Shown: positions 36,535-46,097 of the stretch, piece after piece | How positions within the stretch are numbered: the stretch's first letter is position 1 | How the letters are laid out: each line of letters begins with the position of its first letter | Assembly: GCA_943333125.1 (NCBI GenBank) | Contig: CALQSB010000019.1 | Location: 1-55,087 of the forward strand | Length of the DNA: 55,087 bases | Direction: 5' to 3' | Source of the DNA: Chitinophaga pinensis | GTDB taxonomy: Bacteria; Bacteroidota; Bacteroidia; Chitinophagales; Chitinophagaceae | Notes under the pieces: model-generated | Told to the model about the DNA's origin: nothing | Databases searched by the model: none | The model's input: only the letters and a program-made list of their open reading frames with translations | Translations under genes and position numbers: made by a program

Positions 36535-39492
36535 ATGAAACTGAAAGGTTTAGTATGGTTTTTCACCATTGCATTAATTATTATCTCTTTGTGGGAACTG
36601 TCTTATACATGGGCCGTCCGCAATTATGAAAGTACAGTAAAAGCCCAGGCAGAAAAAATTGTAAAAAAACAATCGGCTAACTTATCTCCTGATGAAAGAG
36701 AATCTTTAGTGAAATCAAAAACACAAAGAATTCTTGACAGCACAAGAGACAAAGACATTTACCTTGGAACCACTTACCAAAAGTGTAAAGAAAATGAATT
36801 AAATCTTGGTCTTGATTTACAAGGCGGGATGAGTGTTACAATGGATGTTAGTCTGGAGGGCATGATCAAGTCTTTGAGCAACAATCCTCGTGATCCACAA
36901 TTATTAAACTCATTAAGAATTGCTACTGCTAAGAAATCAAGCAGCGAGTCTGACTATATCACCCTTTTCAGTGAAGCTTTTATACAGCAAAATGGAGCTG
37001 GCAAATTGTCTTCGATATTTGCGGGCCCTGGTAAAGATGTGAAAATTGATGATAACGACAATGCTGTTGTTACAAAAATCAGAACAATTGCAAAAGGCGC
37101 TATCAATCAGACATATAAGATTCTTGTAAAGCGTATTGACAAATTTGGCGTTGCTCAGCCTAACATCAACCTTGATCTGAACAAAGGTGTTATCAATGTT
37201 GAACTTGCCGGAGTTAGCGATCCTGAAAGAGTAAGAAAATTCTTACAGTCTTCTGCAAATCTTCAATTCTGGGAAGTATACCAGATTGACGAATTGGCCA
37301 ATTCATTAAAAGTTGCTGATGACAATCTTAAAAATTATTTAAACGGCATCAGTGCTGGTGATACTTTAAAACTTGCGGATAGTATTCTGGCTAAAAAGAA
37401 TATGAACCCATTTTTCAGAGTTATTAATCCTATTGATGTTCAAACCGATAAAACAGGCAAACGCTTCTATTCTCCTTCTTTGGGAAGTGTAGCTTTACAA
37501 GACACCGGATTATTTTTCAGTTATATAAATAATGATGTTGTTAAAAATGCATTGCCTGCCAATGTGAAATTTTTATTCGGCATTGAAGAAAAAAGTGCAA
37601 AAGGCAATATTCGTTACTTCCCGCTTTACGCTATAAAAACTATTACAGGATCAGAAAAGGCTCCATTGGAAGGTGATGCTGTTGAAGAAGCAAAACAAGA
37701 TTATGATGAAGTTGGAAAGCCAGCTATTAAAATGATCATGACAAATTCAGGAAGCAAAGCCTGGGCAAGAATGACGGCTAAAAATGTGGGAAGACCAATT
37801 GCTATTGCTTTGGATGATATCGTTTATAGTGCACCAAACGTAAACGGCGCTATAGAAGGAGGCAATTCAGAAATTTCAGGAAAATTCACTGTTGAAGAAG
37901 CGCAGGATTTAGCCAATATATTAAAGTCTGGAAAATTAGATGCCCCTGCAAAGATTGTTGCTGAACAAGTTGTAGGCCCTACCCTTGGTAAAGAAGCTGT
38001 ACATGGTGGTATCATGGCATTTTTAATTGCGTTCGCAGTTATTTTTATCCTGATGCTGATTTATTATAACACAGGCGGATGGGTTGCCAACCTTGCATTA
38101 ATATTCAACTTGCTATTTACTATCGGGGTATTAACTGCGCTAGGATTTACTTTAACAGCTGCAGGTATCGCTGGTCTGGTATTAACAATCGGTATGGCCG
38201 TTGATACTAACGTTATCATCTTTGAAAGAATTAAAGAAGAATTATCCAAAGGGAAATCATATCAGCAATCTGTAAACGATGGCTACAAACGTTCATTAGC
38301 TCCCGTTATTGATGCTCACGTAACTTCATTGTTAACAGCTATCATCCTTGCTTATTTTGGATTAGGCCCTGTGCTTGGTTTCGCAACAACACAGATTATC
38401 GGAATTCTGCTTTCTTTATTCTGCGGAATTTTATTCTCCAGATTAATTACCGAATTCTGGACAAACAAGCAACGTCACTTCAACTATTTTACTGGGATAT
38501 CAAAAAGAATTTTCAAACACGCTAATTACAAATTTATTGAATACAGAAAAGTAGCTTATGTGATTTCTGCTTTTGTATTAGCAGCAGGTGTGGCTTCATT
38601 CTTTGTAGGATTCCATGAAGGTGTTGAATTTAAAGGAGGACGCAGTTATACCATTGCTTTCGATCAAAAAGTAAATTCAGATAAATTCAGAGATGATTTA
38701 AAATCAGCACTGGATGGTGACAATATTACTTTAAAAACAGTTGGTGAAGATGGCAAACACATTAACATTACTACCGCTTATTTAAAAGGAAAGGAGAACG
38801 TGGATAGTTTGGTTCAATCGAAATTAATTGTAGGATTAAAATCGGTGTTGCCTGCTGACATTACTTATGAAAAGTTTATCGCCAACAATGTACAGAGTTC
38901 CACAACAGTGCAGCCCAGTATTTCTGATGATTTAAAAAGAGGTGCAATCAAGGCTACTATATTTGCCATGTTGATCATCTTCCTATATATATTTGCTCGT
39001 TTCCGCGATTGGAGATACTCTGCAGGTACTATCCTTACCTTATTACATGATGTACTGGTAACACTCGCTGTATTTGCTTTCTTTAAAGATATTGTTCCTT
39101 TCCCGCTGGAAATTGATCAGCACTTTATTGCAGCCATCTTAACGGTAATTGGTTTCTCAATGAATGATACGGTAATTGTATTCGACAGAATTCGTGAATA
39201 CAGCAGAGATATGAAAGGTGCCAGCAAAACAGAAATTATTAACAAAGCAATTAATGATACTTTAAGTCGTACAGTTATGACTTCATTAACTGTATTCTTA
39301 ACCATATTGATCTTGTTCATCTTTGGAGGTGAGGTTACTCGCGGATTTGCGTTTGCGATGTTAATTGGTGTAATCACCGGTACTTACTCTTCCATTTTTG
39401 TGGGTGCTCCTATCCTGGTTGACTTTGCAAAAGACAAACCATTAGGTGCTGCTAAAGAAGTAAAGAAAAAGAATAAAGCTCCGGAGCTTTAA
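36535..39492 (+). CDS. secDF: Protein translocase SecDF (fused)
   Basis: Proton-driven RND-type partner of SecYEG that pulls proteins to the periplasm. The 985 residues join SecD (about 1-650) and SecF (about 660-985). The SecD half has LNLGLDLQGGMSVTMDV, a large periplasmic region, and the membrane block with GLVLTIGMAVDTNVIIFERI. The SecF half has EGVEFKGGRSYTIAF and VIGFSMNDTVIVFDRIREYS. The fusion is usual in Bacteroidota. A 62-bp perfect palindrome ends the transcript. Confidence 0.97.
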   Translation: MKLKGLVWFFTIALIIISLWELSYTWAVRNYESTVKAQAEKIVKKQSANLSPDERESLVKSKTQRILDSTRDKDIYLGTTYQKCKENELNLGLDLQGGMSVTMDVSLEGMIKSLSNNPRDPQLLNSLRIATAKKSSSESDYITLFSEAFIQQNGAGKLSSIFAGPGKDVKIDDNDNAVVTKIRTIAKGAINQTYKILVKRIDKFGVAQPNINLDLNKGVINVELAGVSDPERVRKFLQSSANLQFWEVYQIDELANSLKVADDNLKNYLNGISAGDTLKLADSILAKKNMNPFFRVINPIDVQTDKTGKRFYSPSLGSVALQDTGLFFSYINNDVVKNALPANVKFLFGIEEKSAKGNIRYFPLYAIKTITGSEKAPLEGDAVEEAKQDYDEVGKPAIKMIMTNSGSKAWARMTAKNVGRPIAIALDDIVYSAPNVNGAIEGGNSEISGKFTVEEAQDLANILKSGKLDAPAKIVAEQVVGPTLGKEAVHGGIMAFLIAFAVIFILMLIYYNTGGWVANLALIFNLLFTIGVLTALGFTLTAAGIAGLVLTIGMAVDTNVIIFERIKEELSKGKSYQQSVNDGYKRSLAPVIDAHVTSLLTAIILAYFGLGPVLGFATTQIIGILLSLFCGILFSRLITEFWTNKQRHFNYFTGISKRIFKHANYKFIEYRKVAYVISAFVLAAGVASFFVGFHEGVEFKGGRSYTIAFDQKVNSDKFRDDLKSALDGDNITLKTVGEDGKHINITTAYLKGKENVDSLVQSKLIVGLKSVLPADITYEKFIANNVQSSTTVQPSISDDLKRGAIKATIFAMLIIFLYIFARFRDWRYSAGTILTLLHDVLVTLAVFAFFKDIVPFPLEIDQHFIAAILTVIGFSMNDTVIVFDRIREYSRDMKGASKTEIINKAINDTLSRTVMTSLTVFLTILILFIFGGEVTRGFAFAMLIGVITGTYSSIFVGAPILVDFAKDKPLGAAKEVKKKNKAPEL

Positions 39493-39554
39493 TCGATAAA
39501 AGACATAAAAAAATCCCGAAATTAATTTCGGGATTTTTTTATGTCTTTTATCGA
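39493..39554. terminator. 62-bp perfect palindrome, bidirectional terminator
   Basis: Every base from 39493 to 39523 pairs with its mirror base from 39554 to 39524, with no spacer. The inner part is ATCCCGAAATT / AATTTCGGGAT with seven A before and seven T after, so it works as an intrinsic terminator in both directions, serving secDF (plus) and the Fe-S carrier gene (minus). The outer 13 bp per arm are extra. Confidence 0.93.
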
Positions 39555-39559
39555 AATGT

Positions 39560-39638
39560 TTCAGATGTTTAATAAGTTCAAAAGGTTGAAAAGGTTTGTT
39601 CTTCAATCGTAACCTTTTGAACTTATTAAACATCTGAA
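39560..39638. repeat. 28-bp perfect inverted repeat of the 9-nt GTTCAA family, copy 2
   Basis: Left arm 39560-39587 and right arm 39611-39638 are exact complements around a 23-nt loop. The left side reads GTTTAATAA, GTTCAAAAG, GTTGAAAAG in 9-nt steps. It stands next to the 62-bp palindrome, so two cruciform-prone sequences sit in tandem between the convergent genes. Confidence 0.85.
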
Positions 39639-39655
39639 CCTTCCAAACAAGCATC

Positions 39656-40000
39656 TTACACTGCAAAACTCGTCCCACATCCACACGTACTGCTTGCATT
39701 GGGATTCTTGAATGTAAATCCTCTGGAGTTCAATCCGCCCTCCCAATTTACTTCCATTCCCTGTAAATATATTCCGTGAGATTTATCCATAATAAATGAG
39801 AATGAACCTTCATCAAAAATCTGATCTGTTGGTTTTATTTCATCAAATTCGAGTATGTAAGTCATTCCACTACAACCTCCGCCTTTTACACCAACCCTCA
39901 GACTATTTTTAGACTCATTTTCGGCGTCAATCATCAACCTTTTAATTTCATCACGGGCAGAATCTGTAAATGATACGGGATTGGAAACAATAGATTGCAT
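39656..40000 (-). CDS. A-type iron-sulfur carrier protein (IscA/SufA/ErpA family)
   Basis: Delivers Fe-S clusters to target enzymes. A 114-residue HesB-type protein whose three conserved cysteines are C43 (in GGGCSGMTY), C106 and C108 (in TCGCGTSF). It is alone, not in a suf or isc operon, so the exact subtype is open. It starts just after a TAAATTTG box. Confidence 0.93.
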   Translation of the reverse strand: MQSIVSNPVSFTDSARDEIKRLMIDAENESKNSLRVGVKGGGCSGMTYILEFDEIKPTDQIFDEGSFSFIMDKSHGIYLQGMEVNWEGGLNSRGFTFKNPNASSTCGCGTSFAV

Positions 40001-40012
40001 ATTTTTTTTTTA

Positions 40013-40020
40013 CAAATTTA
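40013..40020 (-). promoter_or_regulatory. -7 box of the A-type carrier gene
   Basis: TAAATTTG on the minus strand matches TANNTTTG, 13 bp before the start codon; the leader would be very short. Confidence 0.42.
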
Positions 40021-40086
40021 CATTGATTTACCTTTTTACTGAAAAGAACAATTTACGAAAGCAGAAAATTGTTGCTTCATCTTGTT

Positions 40087-40094
40087 TACCTTTG
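40087..40094 (+). promoter_or_regulatory. -7 box upstream of the 40111 gene
   Basis: TACCTTTG matches TANNTTTG, with a TTG about 16 nt upstream as possible -33. It would drive the unknown gene and the mutase subunit. Confidence 0.45.
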
Positions 40095-40110
40095 GCAATA
40101 AATTATCAAT

Positions 40111-40623
40111 ATGGATACTTTTCAATGCTTTGAACTCTCCTTTTTTCTGATATTGATTGGATTGGTGCTAATATTATATGTAGAAATCACCAATTTAAAG
40201 AAACAGATATCCGAATCACCAGAAAAACCAAATGAAGATGGGAATAGACTAAAACTTCAGGCACTGGAAAGACTTACCCTCTTCGCAGAAAGATCTGCAT
40301 TAAAAAATCTTATCAGCAGAGTGGATTCATCAAACATGAGCGCACCTGAATTACACCATTTCCTTATTGAGACTTTAAAGGCAGAATATGATTATAATAT
40401 GAGTCAGCAGATTTATGTCAGCCCAGAGGTATGGAATGCTGTAGCCAGAATGAAAGATCAGAACATTTATATCATCAATCATATCACAGCAAATCTTTCT
40501 CCACAGGCTTCCGGAAAAGACCTTAGCAAATTGATTATCGAATATAGCATGACCCCTAATGCAGAAATGAATGCCCTTTTGCTGGATGCATTACAATTTG
40601 AAGCAAAAAAATTCCTGAATTAA
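40111..40623 (+). CDS. Single-pass membrane protein upstream of the mutase, function unknown
   Basis: A 170-residue protein with one N-terminal membrane segment (about 8-25, [18 protein letters not shown]) and a helical cytoplasmic or periplasmic domain ([20 protein letters not shown], then a segment ending AKKFLN). I recognise the layout from other Bacteroidota but know no function. It ends 10 bp before the mutase gene, so the two are almost certainly co-transcribed. Confidence 0.75.
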   Translation: MDTFQCFELSFFLILIGLVLILYVEITNLKKQISESPEKPNEDGNRLKLQALERLTLFAERSALKNLISRVDSSNMSAPELHHFLIETLKAEYDYNMSQQIYVSPEVWNAVARMKDQNIYIINHITANLSPQASGKDLSKLIIEYSMTPNAEMNALLLDALQFEAKKFLN

Positions 40624-40633
40624 ATTTAAAAAT

Positions 40634-42193
40634 ATGTCAGGCGAAAAAATCAAAACCGACTCTGGAATTGTAATCAATGAATCTTACACCGCTGACGATG
40701 TAAAAAAAATCGATCATTCTAATGCAGGCGAATTTCCATTTACCAGAGGTGTTCAGTCCTCGATGTACAGAGGAAAGCTCTGGACGATGCGTCAATACGC
40801 TGGATTTTCAACTGCCGAAGAAAGTAACAAACGCTATCATTATTTATTAAATCAAGGCGTTAGTGGATTAAGTGTTGCCTTTGATTTGCCCACTCAGATT
40901 GGCTACGACAGTGATCATGCCTTGGCTGATGGAGAAGTTGGCAAAGTTGGTGTGGCTATCGACAGTCTTGAAGACATAGAAAAATTGTTTGAAGGAATAA
41001 AATTAGAAAGCGTTTCTACATCAATGACGATCAATGCAACTGGATTTATACTTTTAGCTTTTTATGTTGCACTGGCAAAAAAGCAAGGCGCTGATTTAAA
41101 AAATATCACAGGAACAATTCAAAACGATATCTTAAAAGAATACGCAGCCAGAGGAACCTATATATATCCCCCACAGCCTTCTATGAGGATTATTACAGAT
41201 ATTTTTGAATGGTGCAGTAAAGAATTACCCAAATGGAATACCATTTCTATTTCTGGATATCATATCAGAGAAGCTGGCAGTACCGCCGTTCAGGAAATTG
41301 CATTCACATTAAGTAATGGCAAATCATACGTTAAAGCTGCAATAGAAAAAGGACTGGATATAAATGTATTCGGGAAAAGACTTTCTTTCTTTTTTAATGC
41401 ACATAATAATTTGTTTGAAGAAGTCGCCAAATTCAGAGCTGCCCGAAGAATGTGGGCTAAAATCATGAAAGATCTTGGTGCTACTGATGAAAAGGCTATG
41501 ATGCTGAGATTTCATACTCAAACAGGTGGAAGCACATTGACCGCACAGCAACCTATGAACAATATCAGCAGAGTTACGATTCAAACTTTAGCGGCAGTAT
41601 TAGGAGGCACACAATCTTTACATACTAACGGCTACGATGAAGCTTTAAGTTTACCTACTGAAGAGGCTGCTAAAATCGCTTTGCGTACACAACAAATCGT
41701 TGCCTTTGAAAGTGGAGCGGCAGATACTGTTGACCCTTTAGCCGGCAGCTATTATGTGGAAACATTAACCAATAATGTAGAATCCGAAGCCTGGAAATTA
41801 ATTGAAAGCATTGATGCCATGGGTGGTAGTGTTGCAGCTATTGAAGCTGGATTTATGCAGGATGAAATAGCAAGAAGCGCTTATGAATATCAAAAAAATA
41901 TAGAAAATGATTCTAAAATAATAGTCGGTGTAAATAAATTTCAAACTGCAGACCTTAAAAAAATTCCTGGTTTCAAAATCGACGACAGCATACAAAAAAT
42001 GCAATCTGATAAATTAGCTATTTTAAAAGCAAAAAGAAATAAGAATACAGTTGCAGATTGTTTATCAAAATTAAAAACAACCTGCAAAAGTAACGATAAC
42101 CTCATGCCAGTTGTATTGGAATGTGTTGAGAATTATTGCACGTTGGGCGAAATATCGGATGTGTTGAGAGAAGAATTTGGGGAGTACAAATAA
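40634..42193 (+). CDS. Methylmalonyl-CoA mutase family, catalytic subunit without B12 domain
   Basis: The 519 residues hold the mutase TIM-barrel: [20 protein letters not shown] with Y55 in the place of the methylmalonyl-specific tyrosine, [27 protein letters not shown] and [17 protein letters not shown], then the [15 protein letters not shown] substrate region. The chain ends without the cobalamin-binding domain, so it must work with a separate small subunit that is not in this window. Y55 and the PSMR arginine favour methylmalonyl-CoA over isobutyryl-CoA, but this is inference. Confidence 0.88.
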   Translation: MSGEKIKTDSGIVINESYTADDVKKIDHSNAGEFPFTRGVQSSMYRGKLWTMRQYAGFSTAEESNKRYHYLLNQGVSGLSVAFDLPTQIGYDSDHALADGEVGKVGVAIDSLEDIEKLFEGIKLESVSTSMTINATGFILLAFYVALAKKQGADLKNITGTIQNDILKEYAARGTYIYPPQPSMRIITDIFEWCSKELPKWNTISISGYHIREAGSTAVQEIAFTLSNGKSYVKAAIEKGLDINVFGKRLSFFFNAHNNLFEEVAKFRAARRMWAKIMKDLGATDEKAMMLRFHTQTGGSTLTAQQPMNNISRVTIQTLAAVLGGTQSLHTNGYDEALSLPTEEAAKIALRTQQIVAFESGAADTVDPLAGSYYVETLTNNVESEAWKLIESIDAMGGSVAAIEAGFMQDEIARSAYEYQKNIENDSKIIVGVNKFQTADLKKIPGFKIDDSIQKMQSDKLAILKAKRNKNTVADCLSKLKTTCKSNDNLMPVVLECVENYCTLGEISDVLREEFGEYK

Positions 42194-42195
42194 AT

Positions 42196-42217
42196 GTTTG
42201 GTGTTTGGTGTTTGGTG
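42196..42217. repeat. GTTTGGT heptanucleotide tandem repeat
   Basis: Three perfect GTTTGGT units plus a partial fourth directly after the mutase stop. A weaker trace (GTTTGGC GTTTGGT) is at about 44351 after the next gene. Confidence 0.6.
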
Positions 42218-42218
42218 T

Positions 42219-42304
42219 TTTGATGCCGACGAAGGTCAATGACCGAGTCATAATTGTCTAGTTTGATGCCGACGAAGGTTAATGACCGAGTAAAAATTGT
42301 CTAG
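42219..42304. repeat. 43-bp tandem repeat, two units
   Basis: Units 42219-42261 and 42262-42304 differ at three positions. Each starts TTTGATGCCGACGAAGG, contains GGTCAATGACC (GGTTAATGACC in unit 2), which can fold, and ends ATTGTCTAG. Confidence 0.8.
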
Positions 42305-42339
42305 ATGGTTTTATGGTTTAATTCGCAGGACTGTTTGGC

Positions 42340-42372
42340 TTCTCAGCGATGTCTCCCGAAGAGGACGTTGCG
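42340..42372. repeat. Dispersed hairpin repeat, copy 3
   Basis: TTCTCAGCGATGTCTCC, loop, GAGGACGTTGCG. The stem is GCGATGTCT with AGGACGTTGC (G-T pairs allowed). It lies downstream of the mutase and about 40 bp upstream of the S9 peptidase gene. Confidence 0.7.
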
Positions 42373-42411
42373 ATTTTTTGTAAATGAATAAATATTTATA
42401 AAATATAAAGA

Positions 42412-44322
42412 ATGAAAAAATCAATTACACTGCTGTTTTTATTATCATTGGGTTTGGGAATAAAGGCTCAAAACACCATGACGCCTGAACTTTTATGGAA
42501 ACTTAATCGCATTTCCGGATTAGGCGTTTCTATTGACAAAAAATTTGTAGTGTACAATGTAAGTACACCCAATGTTGAAATCAATAAAAGCAGTTCGAAG
42601 AAATTTTTTATCTCCATTGCAGATGGGAAAATAAAATCCATTTCAAATCCAGACAGTCTTTTAAAAGACGAAACTATTTCTCCTGATGGAAAATATCAAC
42701 TTAGCGATGCTTCAGTTAAAATAAAAGATATCAAGGGCGAAGACTATTACCCGGAATTGAGCAAATCCAATGTTTACATTTTCGACAATTTAAATAATCG
42801 CCACTGGGATACCTGGGAAGATGGTAATTTTGATCATATTTTCCTCACTGAAATTGCCAATCCGAAAAACAAAAAAGATTTGATGCCCGGTGAAGCATAC
42901 GACTGTCCTACTAAACCATTTGGTGGCGCTGAAGATTACGTATGGAGTGCTGATGGCAAACAAATAGTCTATGTAACCAAGAAAAAATATGGCACTGAAT
43001 ATGCAACCAGCACCAATACAGACTTGTACAGTTACGATATTGTTTCAGGCAAAACCACCAATTTAACTGAAGGAATGATGGGCTATGATTTGAATCCCTC
43101 TTTCAATCAAAAAAATGAACTCGCGTGGATGAGTATGCGCAGAGATGGATATGAAGCCGACAAACAAGATATCATCGTTTGGAATGGTTATACCAAAATG
43201 AATCTCACCGGAAACAATGATGAAATACATGTAGAAGGTTTCAAATGGAGCGATGACGGAACAAGAATTTACTTCTACGCTCCTATTGGCGGCACCTTGC
43301 AATTGTTTGAAGTGAATTATCCTGGGTTAACTAAAATGATGCCCGTAGTAAGGCAAATTACCAAAGGAGATTTTGACATTAGTGGCATTATCGGACAATC
43401 AGGGAATACGCTGATTGTTAGCAGAACGGACATGAACCATGCGGCAGAACTTTACACAGTGAATGTCGCAACAGGCAACATGAAACAACTGACGCATGTG
43501 AATGATGATATTTATGCCAAAATAAAAATGAGCAAAATCGAAAAGCGCATTATCAAAACGACAGACAATAAAGACATGCTTGCCTGGGTGATTTATCCTC
43601 CTGATTTTGATCCCGAAAAAAAATATCCAACATTGTTGTATTGTCAAGGTGGCCCGCAATCCGCATTGACACAATTCTATTCATTTCGCTGGAATTTTCA
43701 ATTGATGGCTGCGAATGGTTACATCGTTATTGCGCCAAACAGACGAGGAATGCCTGGTCATGGCACCGAATGGAATGAAAGCATCAGTAAAGACTGGGGC
43801 GGACAAGTGATGAGTGATTATTTATCTGCAATTGACGACATTAGCAAAGAATCTTATGTTGATACTTCCAAACGAGGATGCATAGGTGCAAGTTTTGGCG
43901 GCTATTCTGTTTTTTATCTCGCAGGCATACACAACAATCGATTCAAATCATTCATTGCTCATGATGGCGTGTTCGACTTAAGAAGTATGATGGGTACTAC
44001 CGAAGAAATCTGGTTTACCAATTGGGATTTCGGTGGCAATTATTGGGAGAAAAACAATGCTGTAGTTCAGCGCTCTTTATCAACAGCTAATCCAATTGAT
44101 CATGTTGATAAATGGAATACACCTATATTGATTTACCAAGGAGGAAAAGACTACAGAGTTCCAATTGAACAAGGTCTTGCTGCTTTTCAGGCTGCTCAAT
44201 TAAGAGGTGTTAAAAGCAAATTAGTTTACTTGCCAGATGAAAATCATTGGGTAATGAGCTCACAAAATGCATTAGTTTGGCAGAGGGAGTTTTATAAATG
44301 GTTGAAGGAAACTATTAAGTAG
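42412..44322 (+). CDS. S9 family peptidase (prolyl-oligopeptidase type), secreted
   Basis: A 636-residue serine peptidase with a signal peptide (MKKSITLLFLLSLGLGIKAQ), a beta-propeller of about 60-360 (repeated D-G-x-x-I/L-x-Y strands) and a C-terminal alpha/beta hydrolase. The catalytic triad is Ser494 in GASFGGYS, Asp580 in QGGKDYRVP and His612 in DENHWV. Likely periplasmic, trimming peptides for uptake. Preference for proline or alanine cannot be read. First of two S9 genes that flank the cytochrome-like gene. Confidence 0.93.
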   Translation: MKKSITLLFLLSLGLGIKAQNTMTPELLWKLNRISGLGVSIDKKFVVYNVSTPNVEINKSSSKKFFISIADGKIKSISNPDSLLKDETISPDGKYQLSDASVKIKDIKGEDYYPELSKSNVYIFDNLNNRHWDTWEDGNFDHIFLTEIANPKNKKDLMPGEAYDCPTKPFGGAEDYVWSADGKQIVYVTKKKYGTEYATSTNTDLYSYDIVSGKTTNLTEGMMGYDLNPSFNQKNELAWMSMRRDGYEADKQDIIVWNGYTKMNLTGNNDEIHVEGFKWSDDGTRIYFYAPIGGTLQLFEVNYPGLTKMMPVVRQITKGDFDISGIIGQSGNTLIVSRTDMNHAAELYTVNVATGNMKQLTHVNDDIYAKIKMSKIEKRIIKTTDNKDMLAWVIYPPDFDPEKKYPTLLYCQGGPQSALTQFYSFRWNFQLMAANGYIVIAPNRRGMPGHGTEWNESISKDWGGQVMSDYLSAIDDISKESYVDTSKRGCIGASFGGYSVFYLAGIHNNRFKSFIAHDGVFDLRSMMGTTEEIWFTNWDFGGNYWEKNNAVVQRSLSTANPIDHVDKWNTPILIYQGGKDYRVPIEQGLAAFQAAQLRGVKSKLVYLPDENHWVMSSQNALVWQREFYKWLKETIK

Positions 44323-44350
44323 CCCCCTCAATCCCCCAAAGGGGGAAGTT
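44321..44350. repeat. CCCCC/GGGGG dispersed hairpin
   Basis: TCCCCC (44332-44337) and GGGGGA (44341-44346) around AAA, preceded by CCCCCTCAA, right at the peptidase stop codon. Repeats of this CCCCCTxAATCCCCCAAAGGGGG type are widespread in bacterial genomes. It can also slow or end transcription. Confidence 0.7.
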
Positions 44351-44387
44351 GTTTGGCGTTTGGTGTTATTTGTGATTTCCCTTAACC

Positions 44388-44428
44388 AAACCTTTTGAAC
44401 CTTTTGAACTTATTGAACCTTTGAAACA
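44388..44428. repeat. 9-nt-period GTTCAA repeat array, copy 3
   Basis: CCTTTTGAA, CCTTTTGAA, CTTATTGAA and CCTTTGAAA in 9-nt steps, in one orientation only. A 12-bp palindrome AATTGCGCAATT lies further on at 44468-44479, about 20 bp before the next gene. Confidence 0.65.
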
Positions 44429-44497
44429 ACTTTTCCCTTTGTGGCAAAAACAATTTTAAAATTTGGCAATTGCGCAATTTGGTAATAAATTTAAAGA

Positions 44498-46042
44498 ATG
44501 AAGAAAATCAACCTATTAATTTTTGCTTTTATTTTTCTCGCCTCTTTTTCATTTGCGCAAACAACCTGGAATAAGAATGTTTCCTGCATTATTTATTCTC
44601 ATTGTACAGGCTGTCATAATCCCAATGGGCTTGCTCCCTTTTCGTTGACAACATTCAATGAAACTTATAATTACCGAAACAGTATGGTCTCCGTTATTGA
44701 AAGCAGAAAAATGCCGCCACATCTCCCCGACCCTAACTACTCACATTTTGCTGGAGAAAATGTTTTAAAGGAGAATGAAATACAATTAATCAAAGACTGG
44801 GTTAACAATGGAGCTCCTGAAGGAACTGAAACGTCATTACCTGTTCCTGCTTACAATCAAACTGAAGTAATTGCTAATCCTGATGTCATTTTAAAAATCC
44901 CTTCTTTTCAAATTCCAAATACTGGCAATGATTTGTACCAGGCCTTTGTCATCAGCAATCCGACTCCTGTTACCAAATATATTTCACAAATAGAAGTCAT
45001 ACCAGGCAACAGAAACATTGTTCACCATGTGCTTGTTTTTCAGGATACTTCATATTCCGTGGTTGCTAATGATAGCAGTTATAACGGCCCAGGTTACTTG
45101 TCGTTTGGAGGTATAGGCAGCAACAGTGCAAAATTGATTGGCACCTGGGTTCCTGGATCGGGTATTACTGAATTTCCTTCAGGCATGGGCATCAAACTTG
45201 ATGCAGGAGCGAGAATCGTTATTCAGATACATTACCCCAATGGCTCACAGGGACAAACCGACTCCACGAAAATCAACGTAAAATATGCAAGCGGAACACT
45301 TCGTAACGTAAATATCACTCCTATTTTAAATAATAATAGTTTAACAAACGGACCATTGTTCATTTCCGCTAATACAACAAAAACCTTTTATGCCCAATAC
45401 CGCGTTCCTGCAAATGTGACTGTAGTATCCGTTGGTCCTCATGCTCATTTATTATGCAAATCATTTGAATGTTATGGAATTCCTCCTTCAGGAGATACGA
45501 TAAAGTTTATTAAAATTGATGACTGGGATTTTCACTGGCAAGGCGGACATAATTTTCAAAAGCCTATAAAAATTCCTTCCGGAACAATTTTGTATAGCAA
45601 AGCTTTTTACGACAACACCAGCAACAATTCTAATAACCCCAATAATCCGCCTCAAAATGTGAGTCTAGGAGAATCAACAACAGACGAAATGATGCTGATT
45701 TATTTCGGATTTCTATTGTATCAAAATGGAGATGAAAATATCATTGTGGACACTGCTTCACATTTAAAACATTATCTAGATTGCGAACCGGGTGTACAAA
45801 TTGATAATAGTGAACCTTTAAAAGAAATCATGGTTTATCCGAATCCAACTCATAATTATATCAAAATCAACATTCCAAACAATACAATATTTTCAACTGA
45901 TATTTATAACAGTACGGGACAATTGGTTTCAATAACAAGTAACCAGGATTATTTAAATATCTCAAAATTAAACAGTGGTATTTATTTTGTAAAAATCAAG
46001 TATAATAATACAGTTGTTACCAAAAAGATAGTAAAATATTAG
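44498..46042 (+). CDS. Secreted cytochrome c/copper monooxygenase-like protein with T9SS domain
   Basis: 514 residues in four parts: a signal peptide (about 1-20); a small cytochrome c-like domain with one heme site, C36-TG-C39-H40 in SHCTGCHNPNGLAPFS; a domain resembling copper type II ascorbate-dependent monooxygenases (HH at 176-177 in NIVHHVLVF, IQIHYPNGS, GPHAHLLCK, and MMLIYFGF); and a Por sorting domain from about 442 (VYPNPTHNY) to the end. It should be exported through the type IX system. The redox substrate is unknown. It has its own terminator. Confidence 0.85.
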   Translation: MKKINLLIFAFIFLASFSFAQTTWNKNVSCIIYSHCTGCHNPNGLAPFSLTTFNETYNYRNSMVSVIESRKMPPHLPDPNYSHFAGENVLKENEIQLIKDWVNNGAPEGTETSLPVPAYNQTEVIANPDVILKIPSFQIPNTGNDLYQAFVISNPTPVTKYISQIEVIPGNRNIVHHVLVFQDTSYSVVANDSSYNGPGYLSFGGIGSNSAKLIGTWVPGSGITEFPSGMGIKLDAGARIVIQIHYPNGSQGQTDSTKINVKYASGTLRNVNITPILNNNSLTNGPLFISANTTKTFYAQYRVPANVTVVSVGPHAHLLCKSFECYGIPPSGDTIKFIKIDDWDFHWQGGHNFQKPIKIPSGTILYSKAFYDNTSNNSNNPNNPPQNVSLGESTTDEMMLIYFGFLLYQNGDENIIVDTASHLKHYLDCEPGVQIDNSEPLKEIMVYPNPTHNYIKINIPNNTIFSTDIYNSTGQLVSITSNQDYLNISKLNSGIYFVKIKYNNTVVTKKIVKY

Positions 46043-46043
46043 T

Positions 46044-46067
46044 CAGATTTTTTAATAAATCTGTTTT
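46044..46067 (+). terminator. Intrinsic terminator after the cytochrome-like gene
   Basis: CAGATTT (46044-46050) pairs with AAATCTG (46057-46063) around 6 nt, followed by TTTT. Modest strength. Confidence 0.65.
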
Positions 46068-46097
46068 AGAAAGATTATAAAAGGCTAAATTTAAATA

